Assembly: GCA_964557125.1 (NCBI GenBank)
Contig: CAZKYX010000014.1
Coordinates: 1-32,452, forward strand
Reading direction: 5' to 3'
Source: CAZKYX01 sp964557125
GTDB lineage: Bacteria; Patescibacteriota; Microgenomatia; Levybacterales; GWA1-39-11
DNA length: 32,452 bases
Of the stretch, positions 20,455 to 28,374 are shown one piece after another; position 1 is the first letter of the stretch; every line of letters starts with the position of its first letter. Below the pieces are notes generated by a model, which saw nothing but the letters and a program-made list of their open reading frames with translations, ran no database searches and was not told the origin of the DNA. Both the position numbers and the translations under genes were made by a program.

Positions 20455-22214
20455 CATTTAAAGATCTATCACAGTATTTACAAAAGCTGGAAAACACATC
20501 TTCTCGCAACGACATGACACTTCTTTTATCGGATTTATTCAAAGAAGTAAAGGTTTCAGACTTTGATAAAGTCATGTATTTATTGCAAGGAAGAGTAGCG
20601 CCGTTATATGTGAACACCGAATTTGGAATGGCCGATAAGATGATCATAAAGGCTCTTGCTCTGGCTTTTGAAAAGGAAGTGAAGGATGTTATGGAGCAGT
20701 TTAAGAGAGTTGGAGATATTGGAGAACTTGCTGAAAAATTAAGCGAAGCGGACAGCGGACAGAGGACAAGAATGAGTATTTCTGACGTTTTTGGAGAGTT
20801 AGAAAAGCTTACTAAATATGGAGGAACTGGAAGTGTTGATAAAAAAGTTGATACACTATCAAATCTCCTTAAGAATGCGGATTCTCTTTCTAGTAGATAT
20901 ATCGCTAGAATACCGGTTGCAAAATTAAGGCTTGGATTTTCTGATATGACAGTTCTTGATTCGCTTTCGTGGATGCTTTCAAAAGATAAGTCTCACCGTC
21001 CTATAATTGAGAAGGCTTACAACATACGACCAGACTTGGGATTTATTGGAAAAATCATTAAGGAGAAAGGCGTTGAGGGATTGAATAGCACAAAGCCAGC
21101 ATTTGGTACTCCTATTTTGATGGCCCGTGCCGAAAGACTCTCTTCAGGACAAGAGATAATTGAAAAGATTGGTGAATGTGCTGTCGAGCCAAAATTTGAT
21201 GGGTTTCGAATTCAGGCACATTTTCGCAATGGCAAAGTAAAACTTTTTACAAGAGGTCTTGAGGAAGTGACTTTCATGTACCCTGATGTTGAGAAAGGTA
21301 TACTTGAGCAAATAAAAGCAGAAGAAGCAATATTTGAGGGAGAGGCGATTGCATACAACCCATCTACAAATGAGTACCTCCCATTTCAATTAACTTCTCA
21401 AAGAAAAAGGAAGTACGATATAGAGGAAATGGCTCGTAAAATCCCGTTAAAATATATGGTTTTTGACGTTTTGTATCTCAATGGTGAGAATATGATCCCC
21501 AAAGCGTATACAGAGCGCAGAAAAGCCTTTTCAAAGCTTATGAAAGAGGGCTCTGTTCTTTATCCAGCGGAGGAAAGAACATTTGATGATGGCAAAGAGA
21601 TTGAGAACTATTTTGATAAATGTATTGCAGATGGGCTTGAAGGAATTTTGGCAAAAAAGCTTGATGGAGTATACCAAGCTGGAGCTCGCGGCTGGTCATG
21701 GATAAAATTAAAGAGGAGTTATCAGTCAAAACTAAATGACACGATAGATTGTGTCGTAATGGGCTATTATTACGGTCGGGGAAAGAGGACAAGCTTTGGA
21801 ATTGGAGCATTTCTTATTGGAATTTATGATGAGAAGCAGGATAAATTTCTAACAATTGCAAAGGTTGGAACGGGACTCACTGATGAGGAATGGAAGGAGT
21901 TAGCAAAGCGAGGAGACAAGTTGAAATCAAAAGCGCAGCCGGCACTCTACGATGTTGATAAATGGCTTGAGCCTGATGTATGGGTAAAGCCTGATATTGT
22001 AGTTGAGATTCGAGCCGATGAGTTGACGCGCTCACCGATTCATACAGCCGGAAGAATCATGAAGCCCTCAAAATCAGGATCTGCTTTCGATGTAGACATA
22101 GCAGGGTACGCATTGCGCTTCCCACGGCTTGAGCGTTTTCGTGATGACAGGAAGCCAACAGATGCTACAACATTAACAGAAGTAGAGGCGATATTTAAGC
22201 TTCAGAAAAAATAA
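20451..22214 (+). CDS. ATP-dependent DNA ligase (archaeal/eukaryal LigB type)
   Basis: A 587-residue ligase joining DNA nicks with ATP. The N-terminal helical DNA-binding domain (about 1-215) includes RIPVAKLRLGFSDMTVLDSL, typical of archaeal ligases. The adenylation domain starts with the nucleotidyl Lys in EPKFDGFR (K248), then FTRGLEEVTFMYPDV, FEGEAIAYN, FDVLYLNGENM, DGLEGILAKKLDGVYQAGARGWSWIKLKRSY, and a C-terminal OB domain with TAKVGTGLTDEEW and RFPRLERFRDDR. Bacteria normally depend on NAD-dependent LigA, so this is either an extra repair ligase or an archaeal-like replacement. Coupled to the receiver gene. Confidence 0.95.
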   Translation: MTFKDLSQYLQKLENTSSRNDMTLLLSDLFKEVKVSDFDKVMYLLQGRVAPLYVNTEFGMADKMIIKALALAFEKEVKDVMEQFKRVGDIGELAEKLSEADSGQRTRMSISDVFGELEKLTKYGGTGSVDKKVDTLSNLLKNADSLSSRYIARIPVAKLRLGFSDMTVLDSLSWMLSKDKSHRPIIEKAYNIRPDLGFIGKIIKEKGVEGLNSTKPAFGTPILMARAERLSSGQEIIEKIGECAVEPKFDGFRIQAHFRNGKVKLFTRGLEEVTFMYPDVEKGILEQIKAEEAIFEGEAIAYNPSTNEYLPFQLTSQRKRKYDIEEMARKIPLKYMVFDVLYLNGENMIPKAYTERRKAFSKLMKEGSVLYPAEERTFDDGKEIENYFDKCIADGLEGILAKKLDGVYQAGARGWSWIKLKRSYQSKLNDTIDCVVMGYYYGRGKRTSFGIGAFLIGIYDEKQDKFLTIAKVGTGLTDEEWKELAKRGDKLKSKAQPALYDVDKWLEPDVWVKPDIVVEIRADELTRSPIHTAGRIMKPSKSGSAFDVDIAGYALRFPRLERFRDDRKPTDATTLTEVEAIFKLQKK

Positions 22215-22224
22215 GTTTTTTTAG

Positions 22225-22527
22225 CTAGTCTTCAGGGGAGATGTGTGTAGTATTTAAGTCGAACTCCAGTTGGTAGTCCGTTGTTTTCCGAATAGTTCTG
22301 TCTTGATTCATTTTAAGTTTGCCTGTTGCTAACAGTTCGGAAACACCTTTTCTAATATCTCCATCACGAAAACCTTGTTCTTGAAGCATTGCGTTGTGAT
22401 GGACAAGCTGTATGGGAATTGCTGTCGAGTTTAGGATTTCTTTCTTTGTTTTTTCAAATCTCTGGTCCTCCTCAATACGAGGATACAAGGATGATATAGA
22501 ATCAGTTATCCATCGATCTCTTTCCAT
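22225..22527 (-). CDS. Hypothetical protein (100 aa)
   Basis: A 100-residue acidic/basic mixed protein beginning MERDRWITDSISSLYPRIEE. No family recognised. The middle (QEQGFRDGDIRKGVSELLATGKLKMN) resembles a winged-helix-like helix plus strand, so DNA binding is possible but weak. It has its own strong leaderless promoter and converges on the ligase gene with a ten-base gap. There is no membrane segment or signal peptide. Confidence 0.75.
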   Translation of the reverse strand: MERDRWITDSISSLYPRIEEDQRFEKTKKEILNSTAIPIQLVHHNAMLQEQGFRDGDIRKGVSELLATGKLKMNQDRTIRKTTDYQLEFDLNTTHISPED

Positions 22528-22533
22528 ACCATT

Positions 22534-22561
22534 ATTCTAATCCCAATAAATAAATAGTCAA
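22534..22561 (-). promoter_or_regulatory. Leaderless promoter of the 100-aa gene
   Basis: On the minus strand, TTGACT (22556-22561), 16 nt, TAGAAT (22534-22539), six bases, ATG 22527. Confidence 0.7.
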
Positions 22562-22568
22562 TCTACCA

Positions 22569-22608
22569 GCTTCCGTCTTACCACTTCGCCAAGGCTTCGA
22601 GAGACTGC
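22569..22608. repeat. Short GC-rich palindrome-like tract after the DUF2207 gene
   Basis: The tract contains CCACTTCGCCAAGGCTTCG, which partly resembles the CTTCGCTAAAGCTACGG core of the element at the mutM start. It lies between the DUF2207 stop and the next gene's promoter, so it may be a REP-like element or a 3' end signal. No T-tract is evident. Confidence 0.35.
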
Positions 22609-22614
22609 GGCTAA

Positions 22615-24351
22615 TCACCATGAGCCTCCGCCGCCTCCACCACCTCCACCACCTGATGAGCCGCCTCCTGAAAAGCCGGATCCTGAAGAAGAGGGGGGAG
22701 TTGAAGAAGCAGAGAAGTTGCTATACGAGTTGCCAAGACTTGAGGCAAATAGATAGCTGTTAAATCCAGTGTTGTTGTAGCTTGAATACCATTCTGGTGA
22801 CTTTAGGTCAAAGCTCTCGAATCGCTTTGCCCATGCTTTTTCAACTCCAAAAGCAACGGCAAATGGAAGAAATTTTTCAAATAGAATTTGCTTGTCACCT
22901 TGGAAATTAAGTTGTCGTTCTTGGGATGTTAAAAAGTTTTTAAGTCCTCGTGCGACATTTGCTTGTGAAGCACCAAGTAGCGTCTTTTTTGGCATATGTC
23001 TTCCAAATGTAAAAGACGCAAAAGCAAGAACAAAGTTAAAAGTAAAAACTCCAGCGACTCCGAGAAGCGTGTATATGGTTCGTGTGGTTTGGGGATTTTT
23101 GATAAAATAGCCTTGAGCAACCATGTCTTTATAAAGAAGAGTTTGAATATCTAGAATGACTGTATAGAGCTTGGTATCCTTGAGTCGAGACTCGTCTCCT
23201 GATGGGAAAAGTGCGTCAAATAGCTTTTGTTCAAAAGGAAGAAGTTGGTTTGAAGCCTTTGCTGTAACCGGGAGCTTTATAAGGTAAAAATCTTTTTTAT
23301 CTCTTTCTTCAATGCGTAAGTATCCTCTTCTTGCAAGATCAACAATTATTGAGAAAATATCCTTTTTATTGACTGTTTCGTCCAATAGAGCGCCTGTTTG
23401 GGCGGGAGTAAGAGGTTTTTTGTTGCTACCCTTAGGTGCGTCGTATCCAGCAGTAACGGCTCTTCCAACATCAGGGTCACGTCCCTTGGTAAACCACTTG
23501 ATAACTATATATAGCGGAAGAATGATATACCAGCACACCGCAGTAATACCTATTAGCACAAGAACTATCTTGCCCAAGGGAGTTTCGAAAAATGGAACAT
23601 ATTCTGTTGGAAGAAGCACTGCTGTTGTTCCTTTTGGAAAGCCAAGAACTGTTGTGAGTCCCTCATAGCTATTTAAAAAGAGTGTGGTTTTATATTCAGT
23701 TTTTTGTCCGGTTGTTGTGCCAGTACAGTTTTGTTTTGTAGAGCCGTATGAACCGGTAAAGCACTTCATCTGAATTTTCTGTTGAGCAATTTCTTCAGGA
23801 AGTAGAATTGTTGCAGTCGTTTCTTTAATGGGTATGTTCCAACCGTTTCCGGTAATATTCCAATACAACTCGTCGTGATCTTTAAAGTATCTTAATGCGC
23901 CTTTTACGCTATATGAAATTATATAGGTATGCACTCCAGTTATGGTTTTGTTAGGGTCGCCAATTTTTAAGACCCATTGCTCATCTTGTCTTGATTTTGT
24001 GTATTTGTATTTTTTTCCCTTTTCATCAGTCACCGACTTAAATGTATAGGTCATGTCATATCTCTTGCTTTTATCAAGAATGGTGTAGGGAATATTTCTA
24101 AAAATACCATGACGTGAAAGTGAGGTAAAATCATATACTATTGTTTCTTTCACTTCGATTGAACCATCTTTTTTAATTGTAATATCGGATGAAAATTTTT
24201 GTATTTTTTCGCCAATGATACTGTCGTTGACTGAATCTAAAACGTTAGTTGTAAAATCGTCTTGTGTATTAATTTCTGTTTGAGCGAATACGGGGTTAGA
24301 CAACAGACAAAAGACAATAGAAAATAGGAAAAGAACGAAAAGTTTTTTCAT
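22615..24351 (-). CDS. DUF2207 membrane protein with Gly-rich C-terminal tail
   Basis: A 578-residue envelope protein. It has a Sec signal peptide (MKKLFVLFLFSIVFCLLSNPVFAQ), then an extracytoplasmic beta-rich DUF2207 domain (about 45-245, SSDITIKKDGSIEVKETIVYDF), membrane helices at about 263-288 and 430-452, and cytoplasmic regions between and after them. The protein ends in a long Gly/Ser run followed by Trp. This is the YciQ-like architecture; the function is unknown, with a role in envelope maintenance often guessed. It begins two bases after the MGMT gene and is probably co-transcribed with it. Confidence 0.9.
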   Translation of the reverse strand: MKKLFVLFLFSIVFCLLSNPVFAQTEINTQDDFTTNVLDSVNDSIIGEKIQKFSSDITIKKDGSIEVKETIVYDFTSLSRHGIFRNIPYTILDKSKRYDMTYTFKSVTDEKGKKYKYTKSRQDEQWVLKIGDPNKTITGVHTYIISYSVKGALRYFKDHDELYWNITGNGWNIPIKETTATILLPEEIAQQKIQMKCFTGSYGSTKQNCTGTTTGQKTEYKTTLFLNSYEGLTTVLGFPKGTTAVLLPTEYVPFFETPLGKIVLVLIGITAVCWYIILPLYIVIKWFTKGRDPDVGRAVTAGYDAPKGSNKKPLTPAQTGALLDETVNKKDIFSIIVDLARRGYLRIEERDKKDFYLIKLPVTAKASNQLLPFEQKLFDALFPSGDESRLKDTKLYTVILDIQTLLYKDMVAQGYFIKNPQTTRTIYTLLGVAGVFTFNFVLAFASFTFGRHMPKKTLLGASQANVARGLKNFLTSQERQLNFQGDKQILFEKFLPFAVAFGVEKAWAKRFESFDLKSPEWYSSYNNTGFNSYLFASSLGNSYSNFSASSTPPSSSGSGFSGGGSSGGGGGGGGGGSW

Positions 24352-24353
24352 GT

Positions 24354-24659
24354 TTATAAATTAGATACAAAATATTTTGCTAAATCTACGTGTTTGTCAT
24401 CCTTAAAATTAACACCTTCTGCTTCAAGTAGTTTTTTTTGAATGCCAAGTCCCCCAAAAGCAAAATTAGGGGCAATTCTTCCTTCTCTATTTACAACTCT
24501 ATGGCAAGGAATTTCTCCTTCATAAGGATTTTTGTGCAGGGCATAGCCAACAACGCGGGGTGACATATGGAGTTTTTTTGCGATATCACCATACGTTGTA
24601 ACTTTCCCTTTCGGAATGTTACTAACAAGTGTATAAACCGGTTCAAATTTATTTTTCAT
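24354..24659 (-). CDS. Methylated-DNA-cysteine methyltransferase domain protein
   Basis: A 101-residue protein consisting of only the C-terminal DNA-binding/active-site domain of O6-alkylguanine-DNA alkyltransferase. The helix-turn-helix region KVTTYGDIAKKLHMSPRVVGYALHKNP precedes the active site IPCHRVV with C52. Because the acceptor Cys is present (alkyltransferase-like proteins have Trp), it may be a working suicide methyltransferase, although the N-terminal domain is missing. It lies directly upstream of the DUF2207 gene, with two bases between. Its exact promoter is unclear. Confidence 0.92.
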   Translation of the reverse strand: MKNKFEPVYTLVSNIPKGKVTTYGDIAKKLHMSPRVVGYALHKNPYEGEIPCHRVVNREGRIAPNFAFGGLGIQKKLLEAEGVNFKDDKHVDLAKYFVSNL

Positions 24660-24708
24660 TTTATTGTTTTAGTTTAGCTCGAATTAAAAGCCTAACTATA
24701 ATCGAAGC

Positions 24709-25008
24709 TTAGCTTTGATTGGCCTTCTTTTTTTCGGGTAGATCCTTCTGAGAGCCCCCTTCTTTTAATTGTTTCATTCTCCACATGAAAAGTGCTCCTT
24801 TTCGGTCAACCTTTGCGTCTTTGCAGTATGAAAGTGCTTTTTCAAGTATTGAACGATGCTCGGTTTTTGCTAATTTTATGTATAGTGCCTTGTGCTTAAA
24901 GTCATTTAATTCCTCTGCTAAATACATTCCGTAACTCTGAAATTCACGAGAAATATATTTGTCTTCAGTCGGGTTAAAGTCTTTAAGGATATCTGAGATT
25001 TGCTTCAT
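24709..25008 (-). CDS. Hypothetical charged protein (99 aa)
   Basis: A 99-residue protein beginning MKQISDILKDFNPTEDKYIS, with a helical middle (FQSYGMYLAEELNDFKHKALYIKLAKTEHRSILEKALSYCKDAK) and a Lys-rich tail. There are no membrane segments. It shares a promoter region with the divergent tmk gene; TATACT at about 25020-25025 (minus) lies about 11 bases before the ATG. I recall similar short proteins in candidate phyla genomes but no function. The MGMT gene follows after 49 bases. Confidence 0.72.
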   Translation of the reverse strand: MKQISDILKDFNPTEDKYISREFQSYGMYLAEELNDFKHKALYIKLAKTEHRSILEKALSYCKDAKVDRKGALFMWRMKQLKEGGSQKDLPEKKKANQS

Positions 25009-25039
25009 TTTCTGCCATTAGTATACACCAAAAAAACAC

Positions 25040-25068
25040 TTTACGTGCCACTCCCCTTGTGGTAGTAT
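25040..25068 (+). promoter_or_regulatory. Possible promoter of the dTMP cassette
   Basis: TTTACG (25040-25045), 17 nt, TAGTAT (25063-25068), with ATG 25090 about 15 bases past the expected start. The match is moderate. Confidence 0.4.
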
Positions 25069-25089
25069 GGGATATCTTGTCCTCAATTC

Positions 25090-25767
25090 ATGCGGTATCC
25101 AATTAGTTTTTCGATAAGCTTTAACAAAAACAAACTCAACGGAATTTTAATTGCCGTTGAGGGGATTGACGGAAGCGGAAAGACCACTCAGGCTCAAGAA
25201 TTAGTTAAAAACCTCAAGAAAGAAGGATACAAAGCAATTTACACAAAAGAACCAACCGACGAGCCAACAGGTCGCCTCATTAGAGAAGTGTTAGCAGGTA
25301 ATATAAAAGTTCCTCCATTGTCACTACAGTACCTTTTTTGTGCAGATAGAGGGGTGCATCAGTGGGAATTGGAAAAGTATTTAAAGAAGGGGTATATCGT
25401 TGTGACAGACCGTTATTTCTGGTCTGCTGTTGCATATGGGATTTCAGATTTAAGTGGTACTCCTGACTATTATTTAACCGCATTTTCAATCCTTTCCATG
25501 TATCACCGCTTCATGTCTCCAAACTTTACATTCTTTTTGGACGTTTCTGTGAAAGAGGCCTTTAAAAGGATTTCCAAGAGTGAAAAGCATGGAGAAATAT
25601 ATGACAAGAAAGAAAAGCTTACGAAAATAAAAAGCGCGTATGCTCTTTTGTCTGAAAAGTTTGAAAAGGAGTTTACTATGGTAGATGGTGAGGGTGACGT
25701 AGAGACGGTCCAAAAGGACTTGCTGAAAAGAGTAATGAAGCTAGCGGGGAAGAGGTATAGGAAATAG
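25090..25767 (+). CDS. tmk: Thymidylate kinase
   Basis: Phosphorylates dTMP to dTDP. The P-loop EGIDGSGKTTQAQ lies at about 24-36, preceded by an extra N-terminal segment of about 18 residues (MRYPISFSISFNKNKLNG) relative to most Tmk. Other markers are YTKEPTDEPTGRLIREVL, the substrate-binding VVTDRYFWSAVAYG (DRY-type), and a lid region ISKSEKHGEIYDKKEKL. First gene of a run of four enzymes for dTMP supply. A shorter start at an internal non-ATG codon is possible but not required. Confidence 0.93.
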   Translation: MRYPISFSISFNKNKLNGILIAVEGIDGSGKTTQAQELVKNLKKEGYKAIYTKEPTDEPTGRLIREVLAGNIKVPPLSLQYLFCADRGVHQWELEKYLKKGYIVVTDRYFWSAVAYGISDLSGTPDYYLTAFSILSMYHRFMSPNFTFFLDVSVKEAFKRISKSEKHGEIYDKKEKLTKIKSAYALLSEKFEKEFTMVDGEGDVETVQKDLLKRVMKLAGKRYRK

Positions 25768-25799
25768 CTTGAAAGGTTTTAGGCTTCGTAAAAAAATAG

Positions 25800-26228
25800 A
25801 TGAAAGTAAAGATAAAAAGAATTGATACAACACTTGAATTGCCTGAATTTAAGACAAAGGGGTCTATTGGTTTTGATTTGGTTGCTCGGGAGAATGTCAC
25901 ACTTCCAGCTGGTGAAGTACGACTTATTCCTCTCAATATTGTTGTAAAGACTCCAGTTGGCTATGGGTTATTTTTGCTTCCAAGAAGCTCAACGCCTCTT
26001 AAAAAAGGACTTCTTATTCCAAATGGGGTTGGTGTTATAGATCAAGACTATTCAGGCGATGAGGATGAGCTAAAGCTTCAGGCCCTTAACTTCACAAAAA
26101 AAATCGTAAAAGTTGAGCGGGGGGAAAGAATTGCTCAAGCTGTATTTGTAAAAATTGAAAGACCAGAATTTGTGGAGGTAAAAAGTATGAGCAGTAAGTC
26201 GCGCGGTGGATTTGGTTCAACAGGGTAA
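25800..26228 (+). CDS. dut: dUTP diphosphatase (dUTPase)
   Basis: Hydrolyses dUTP to dUMP and pyrophosphate, limiting uracil in DNA and feeding thymidylate synthase. The 142-residue trimeric-type enzyme shows motif 1 GSIGFDLVA, motif 2 LLPRSSTPLKKGL, motif 3 GVGVIDQDYSGDEDE with the catalytic Asp, motif 4 VERGERIAQAVFV, and the C-terminal Phe arm SRGGFGSTG. It starts 32 bases after tmk. Confidence 0.96.
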   Translation: MKVKIKRIDTTLELPEFKTKGSIGFDLVARENVTLPAGEVRLIPLNIVVKTPVGYGLFLLPRSSTPLKKGLLIPNGVGVIDQDYSGDEDELKLQALNFTKKIVKVERGERIAQAVFVKIERPEFVEVKSMSSKSRGGFGSTG

Positions 26229-26270
26229 AGTTTGTATTTTGAATAAAGTATTTAGTATTTAGTATTGAGT

Positions 26271-27248
26271 ATGGGTACAAGAAAGAAGAATAAGATAGTA
26301 ACCTCAGAAAAGGAATACCTCGATTTATTGAAAGACATTCTTAAGAATGGTGTTAAAAAGGAAGATAGGACAGGAACTGGAACGATAGGTCTTTTTGGCA
26401 GACAGCTTCGATTCGACTTATCAGAAGGTTTTCCGCTACTTACAACGAAGAAAGTATTTATGAAAGGGATTACCCATGAATTGTTATGGTTTTTGAAAGG
26501 GTCTTCGAATATTAAGTATCTCGTTGATAATGGGGTTAATATTTGGAACGACTGGCCATATAAGTATTACAAGCAAAGTCTAGAATTAGGAATTAAGAAT
26601 AAGGAATTAGGGAAAGAAACACAGATTTTGGAGATGGAAGAATTTGTTGAAAAGATCAAAACAAATAAGGAATTTGCGGCAAAATGGGGAGAATTGGGGC
26701 CTGTGTACGGTGTACAGTGGAGACACTGGAAGACTCTTGATGGGGGAGAAATAGATCAAATAAAAGATGTAATAAATAACATTAAAGAAGTTGCAACGGG
26801 AAAAAGTTATTCTTCCGCTCGAAGACTTCTTGTAACTGCATGGAATCCAGCAGAAATTGAAGAAATGAAAAAGTCTGGCCTTCCACCATGTCACTCAATT
26901 TTTCAATTTTCAGTTGTAAATGGAAAGCTTTCTTGTCAGCTGTATCAAAGAAGCGCAGACACTTTGCTTGGAGTGCCCTTTAATATTGCTTCATATGCAC
27001 TTCTTACACTCATGATTGCGCACGTTACGGGTCTTAAGCCTGGAGAATTTATTCATACCTTTGGCGATGTGCATATCTACCTAAATCATCTTTCTCAGGT
27101 AAAAGAACAGCTTAAAAGAGACATGAGACCACTTCCTAAGGTCAAGCTTAATAAATCGGTAAAAGATATATTTAAATTCAAATTTGAAGATATACAAGTA
27201 GTTGGTTACGATCCACATCCTGCAATTAAAGCTCCTATTGCAGTATAA
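26271..27248 (+). CDS. thyA: Thymidylate synthase (ThyA)
   Basis: Makes dTMP from dUMP with methylene-tetrahydrofolate. ATG 26271 is preferred over the TTG two codons earlier. The catalytic Cys is C207 in LPPCHSIFQF, followed by the QLYQRSADTLLGVPFNIASYALL signature; the N-terminus has the folate/phosphate loop DRTGTGTIGLFGRQLRFDL. At 325 residues it is longer than the E. coli enzyme. The extra segment around YYKQSLELGIKNKELGKETQ falls where Lactobacillus-type enzymes also carry an insert, and is encoded by an A/G-rich repeat (26579-26613). Confidence 0.96.
   Translation: MGTRKKNKIVTSEKEYLDLLKDILKNGVKKEDRTGTGTIGLFGRQLRFDLSEGFPLLTTKKVFMKGITHELLWFLKGSSNIKYLVDNGVNIWNDWPYKYYKQSLELGIKNKELGKETQILEMEEFVEKIKTNKEFAAKWGELGPVYGVQWRHWKTLDGGEIDQIKDVINNIKEVATGKSYSSARRLLVTAWNPAEIEEMKKSGLPPCHSIFQFSVVNGKLSCQLYQRSADTLLGVPFNIASYALLTLMIAHVTGLKPGEFIHTFGDVHIYLNHLSQVKEQLKRDMRPLPKVKLNKSVKDIFKFKFEDIQVVGYDPHPAIKAPIAV
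26579..26613 (+). repeat. Low-complexity direct repeat translated inside thyA
   Basis: Units of the type GAATTAGGAATTAAGAATAA and GGAATTAGGGAA are tandemly repeated and read as SLELGIKNKELGKE. The unit resembles AT-rich spacer repeats more than coding sequence. Confidence 0.5.
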
Positions 27249-27249
27249 T
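27244..27249 (+). promoter_or_regulatory. Near-leaderless -10 element of folA
   Basis: TATAAT overlaps the thyA stop and ends nine bases before ATG 27259. No clear -35 is seen. Confidence 0.45.
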
Positions 27250-27258
27250 TTACTCACC

Positions 27259-27771
27259 ATGTCAGATTCAAAGGATAACTCAATAGTATCTCTCATTGCT
27301 GCAATTGGAAAAAATGGAGAGCTAGGAAAAGGGAATCAATTGTTGTTCAAAATACCTGAAGACATGAAGTTTTTCAAGGAAAAAACAAATGGTCACCCAA
27401 TAATTATGGGAAGAAAAACATGGGAGAGTATTGGAAGAGCACTTCCTAACAGAACAAATATAGTCATAAGTCGAGATGCAAATAACATTAGTGATTCAAA
27501 CAATCAAGTAATTGCAGCTTCATCTATCGAAGATGCTATAGCAAGAGCTCGTGATGTAGAAGGTGGGGAAGAGATATTTATCATAGGTGGTGCACAGATT
27601 TACCAACAGGCCATTCAGTTTGCAGACAAAATATATTTGACCGCTGTTGATGCAGAAGACAAAGAAGCCGATGCATTTTTTCCGGATTATTCGGAATTCA
27701 AAAAAATAAATTCTACGCGCAAAAGTAGTGACGAGAACTACACGTACACTTTTATTGACCTCAGTAAATAA
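27259..27771 (+). CDS. folA: Dihydrofolate reductase
   Basis: Regenerates tetrahydrofolate consumed by ThyA. The 170-residue product has SLIAAIGKNGELGKGNQLLFKIPEDMKFFKEKT (substrate/NADPH core with Leu-Phe-Lys in place of the common LPW-H), HPIIMGRKTWESIGRALPNRTNIVISR, and FIIGGAQIYQQAI. The start is ATG 27259, ten bases after the thyA stop and shortly after a TATAAT; a start at 27202 would lie inside thyA. The thyA-folA pairing supports the role. Confidence 0.95.
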   Translation: MSDSKDNSIVSLIAAIGKNGELGKGNQLLFKIPEDMKFFKEKTNGHPIIMGRKTWESIGRALPNRTNIVISRDANNISDSNNQVIAASSIEDAIARARDVEGGEEIFIIGGAQIYQQAIQFADKIYLTAVDAEDKEADAFFPDYSEFKKINSTRKSSDENYTYTFIDLSK

Positions 27772-27783
27772 TTTTGGTAAAAT
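27755..27783 (+). promoter_or_regulatory. Promoter of the 187-aa gene, inside the end of folA
   Basis: TTGACC (27755-27760), 17 nt, TAAAAT (27778-27783). The expected start is about 27790, four bases before ATG 27794. Confidence 0.7.
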
Positions 27784-27793
27784 AGCCGATAGT

Positions 27794-28357
27794 ATGAAAT
27801 CCGAGAAACTAACCCTTGCCAAAAATGGAGTTGGCGAAACAGTAAAGGACAAGTTTGCCTATCACAATCTCTGGGAAACTACCATGAGTTATACCCAAAA
27901 CCCCGTAACGAAAGAAATCGAAAATATTATACCCGGCGTTTTAAAACCCGAAATGCTTCCTTATGTTCATCGTTCACCCAAGAGAGAGGTGTTTGTGGTT
28001 CTTAAAGAGGAGGATGTGTTTGGAGAGAATTCAAAAGAGAGAGAAGAACTTAAAGATTGGTTAAAAAATAGCAAAACAAATGGGCTTCCTCATTGTTGCT
28101 ATATTGAAGAGATACAGCAAGATGGAATAACCTTTCAGTCCACCTGCATGCAACCTGTAGAAATGGTAATCGGACTTGATATAAATGCTTCTATCAAATA
28201 TCGAAAGGGTGCTTGCGGGGAAGAACATGGACTGGCGATAATGGGAAAAATAACTGATAATCTTAACTCAAAACCTGAAAATAACTTGATAATTGAGGAG
28301 TGGGAGGATTGGGACTATATGCACCCGCCGATATTTGTTACATACAAAAACCGATAA
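27794..28357 (+). CDS. Hypothetical protein (187 aa)
   Basis: A 187-residue soluble protein of no family I recognise. It contains conserved-looking segments NLWETTMSYTQNP and HRSPKREVFVVLKEEDVFG, then LPHCCYIEEIQQDGITFQSTC, and a terminal EEWEDWDYMHPPIFVTYKNR rich in Trp, Asp and Tyr. The Cys in LPHCCY, QSTCMQ and KGACGEE might bind metal, but the spacing fits no known site. The start is ATG 27794, set by the promoter 4-10 bases upstream. It follows the dTMP cassette, but that need not mean a shared function. Confidence 0.75.
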   Translation: MKSEKLTLAKNGVGETVKDKFAYHNLWETTMSYTQNPVTKEIENIIPGVLKPEMLPYVHRSPKREVFVVLKEEDVFGENSKEREELKDWLKNSKTNGLPHCCYIEEIQQDGITFQSTCMQPVEMVIGLDINASIKYRKGACGEEHGLAIMGKITDNLNSKPENNLIIEEWEDWDYMHPPIFVTYKNR

Positions 28358-28374
28358 GCGATTTATAAAGGGTG

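Noticed and set aside
27202..27258. Longer dihydrofolate reductase start at 27202
   Set aside because: It would lie within thyA in another frame and add 19 residues not found in the family; ATG 27259 follows a -10 box.
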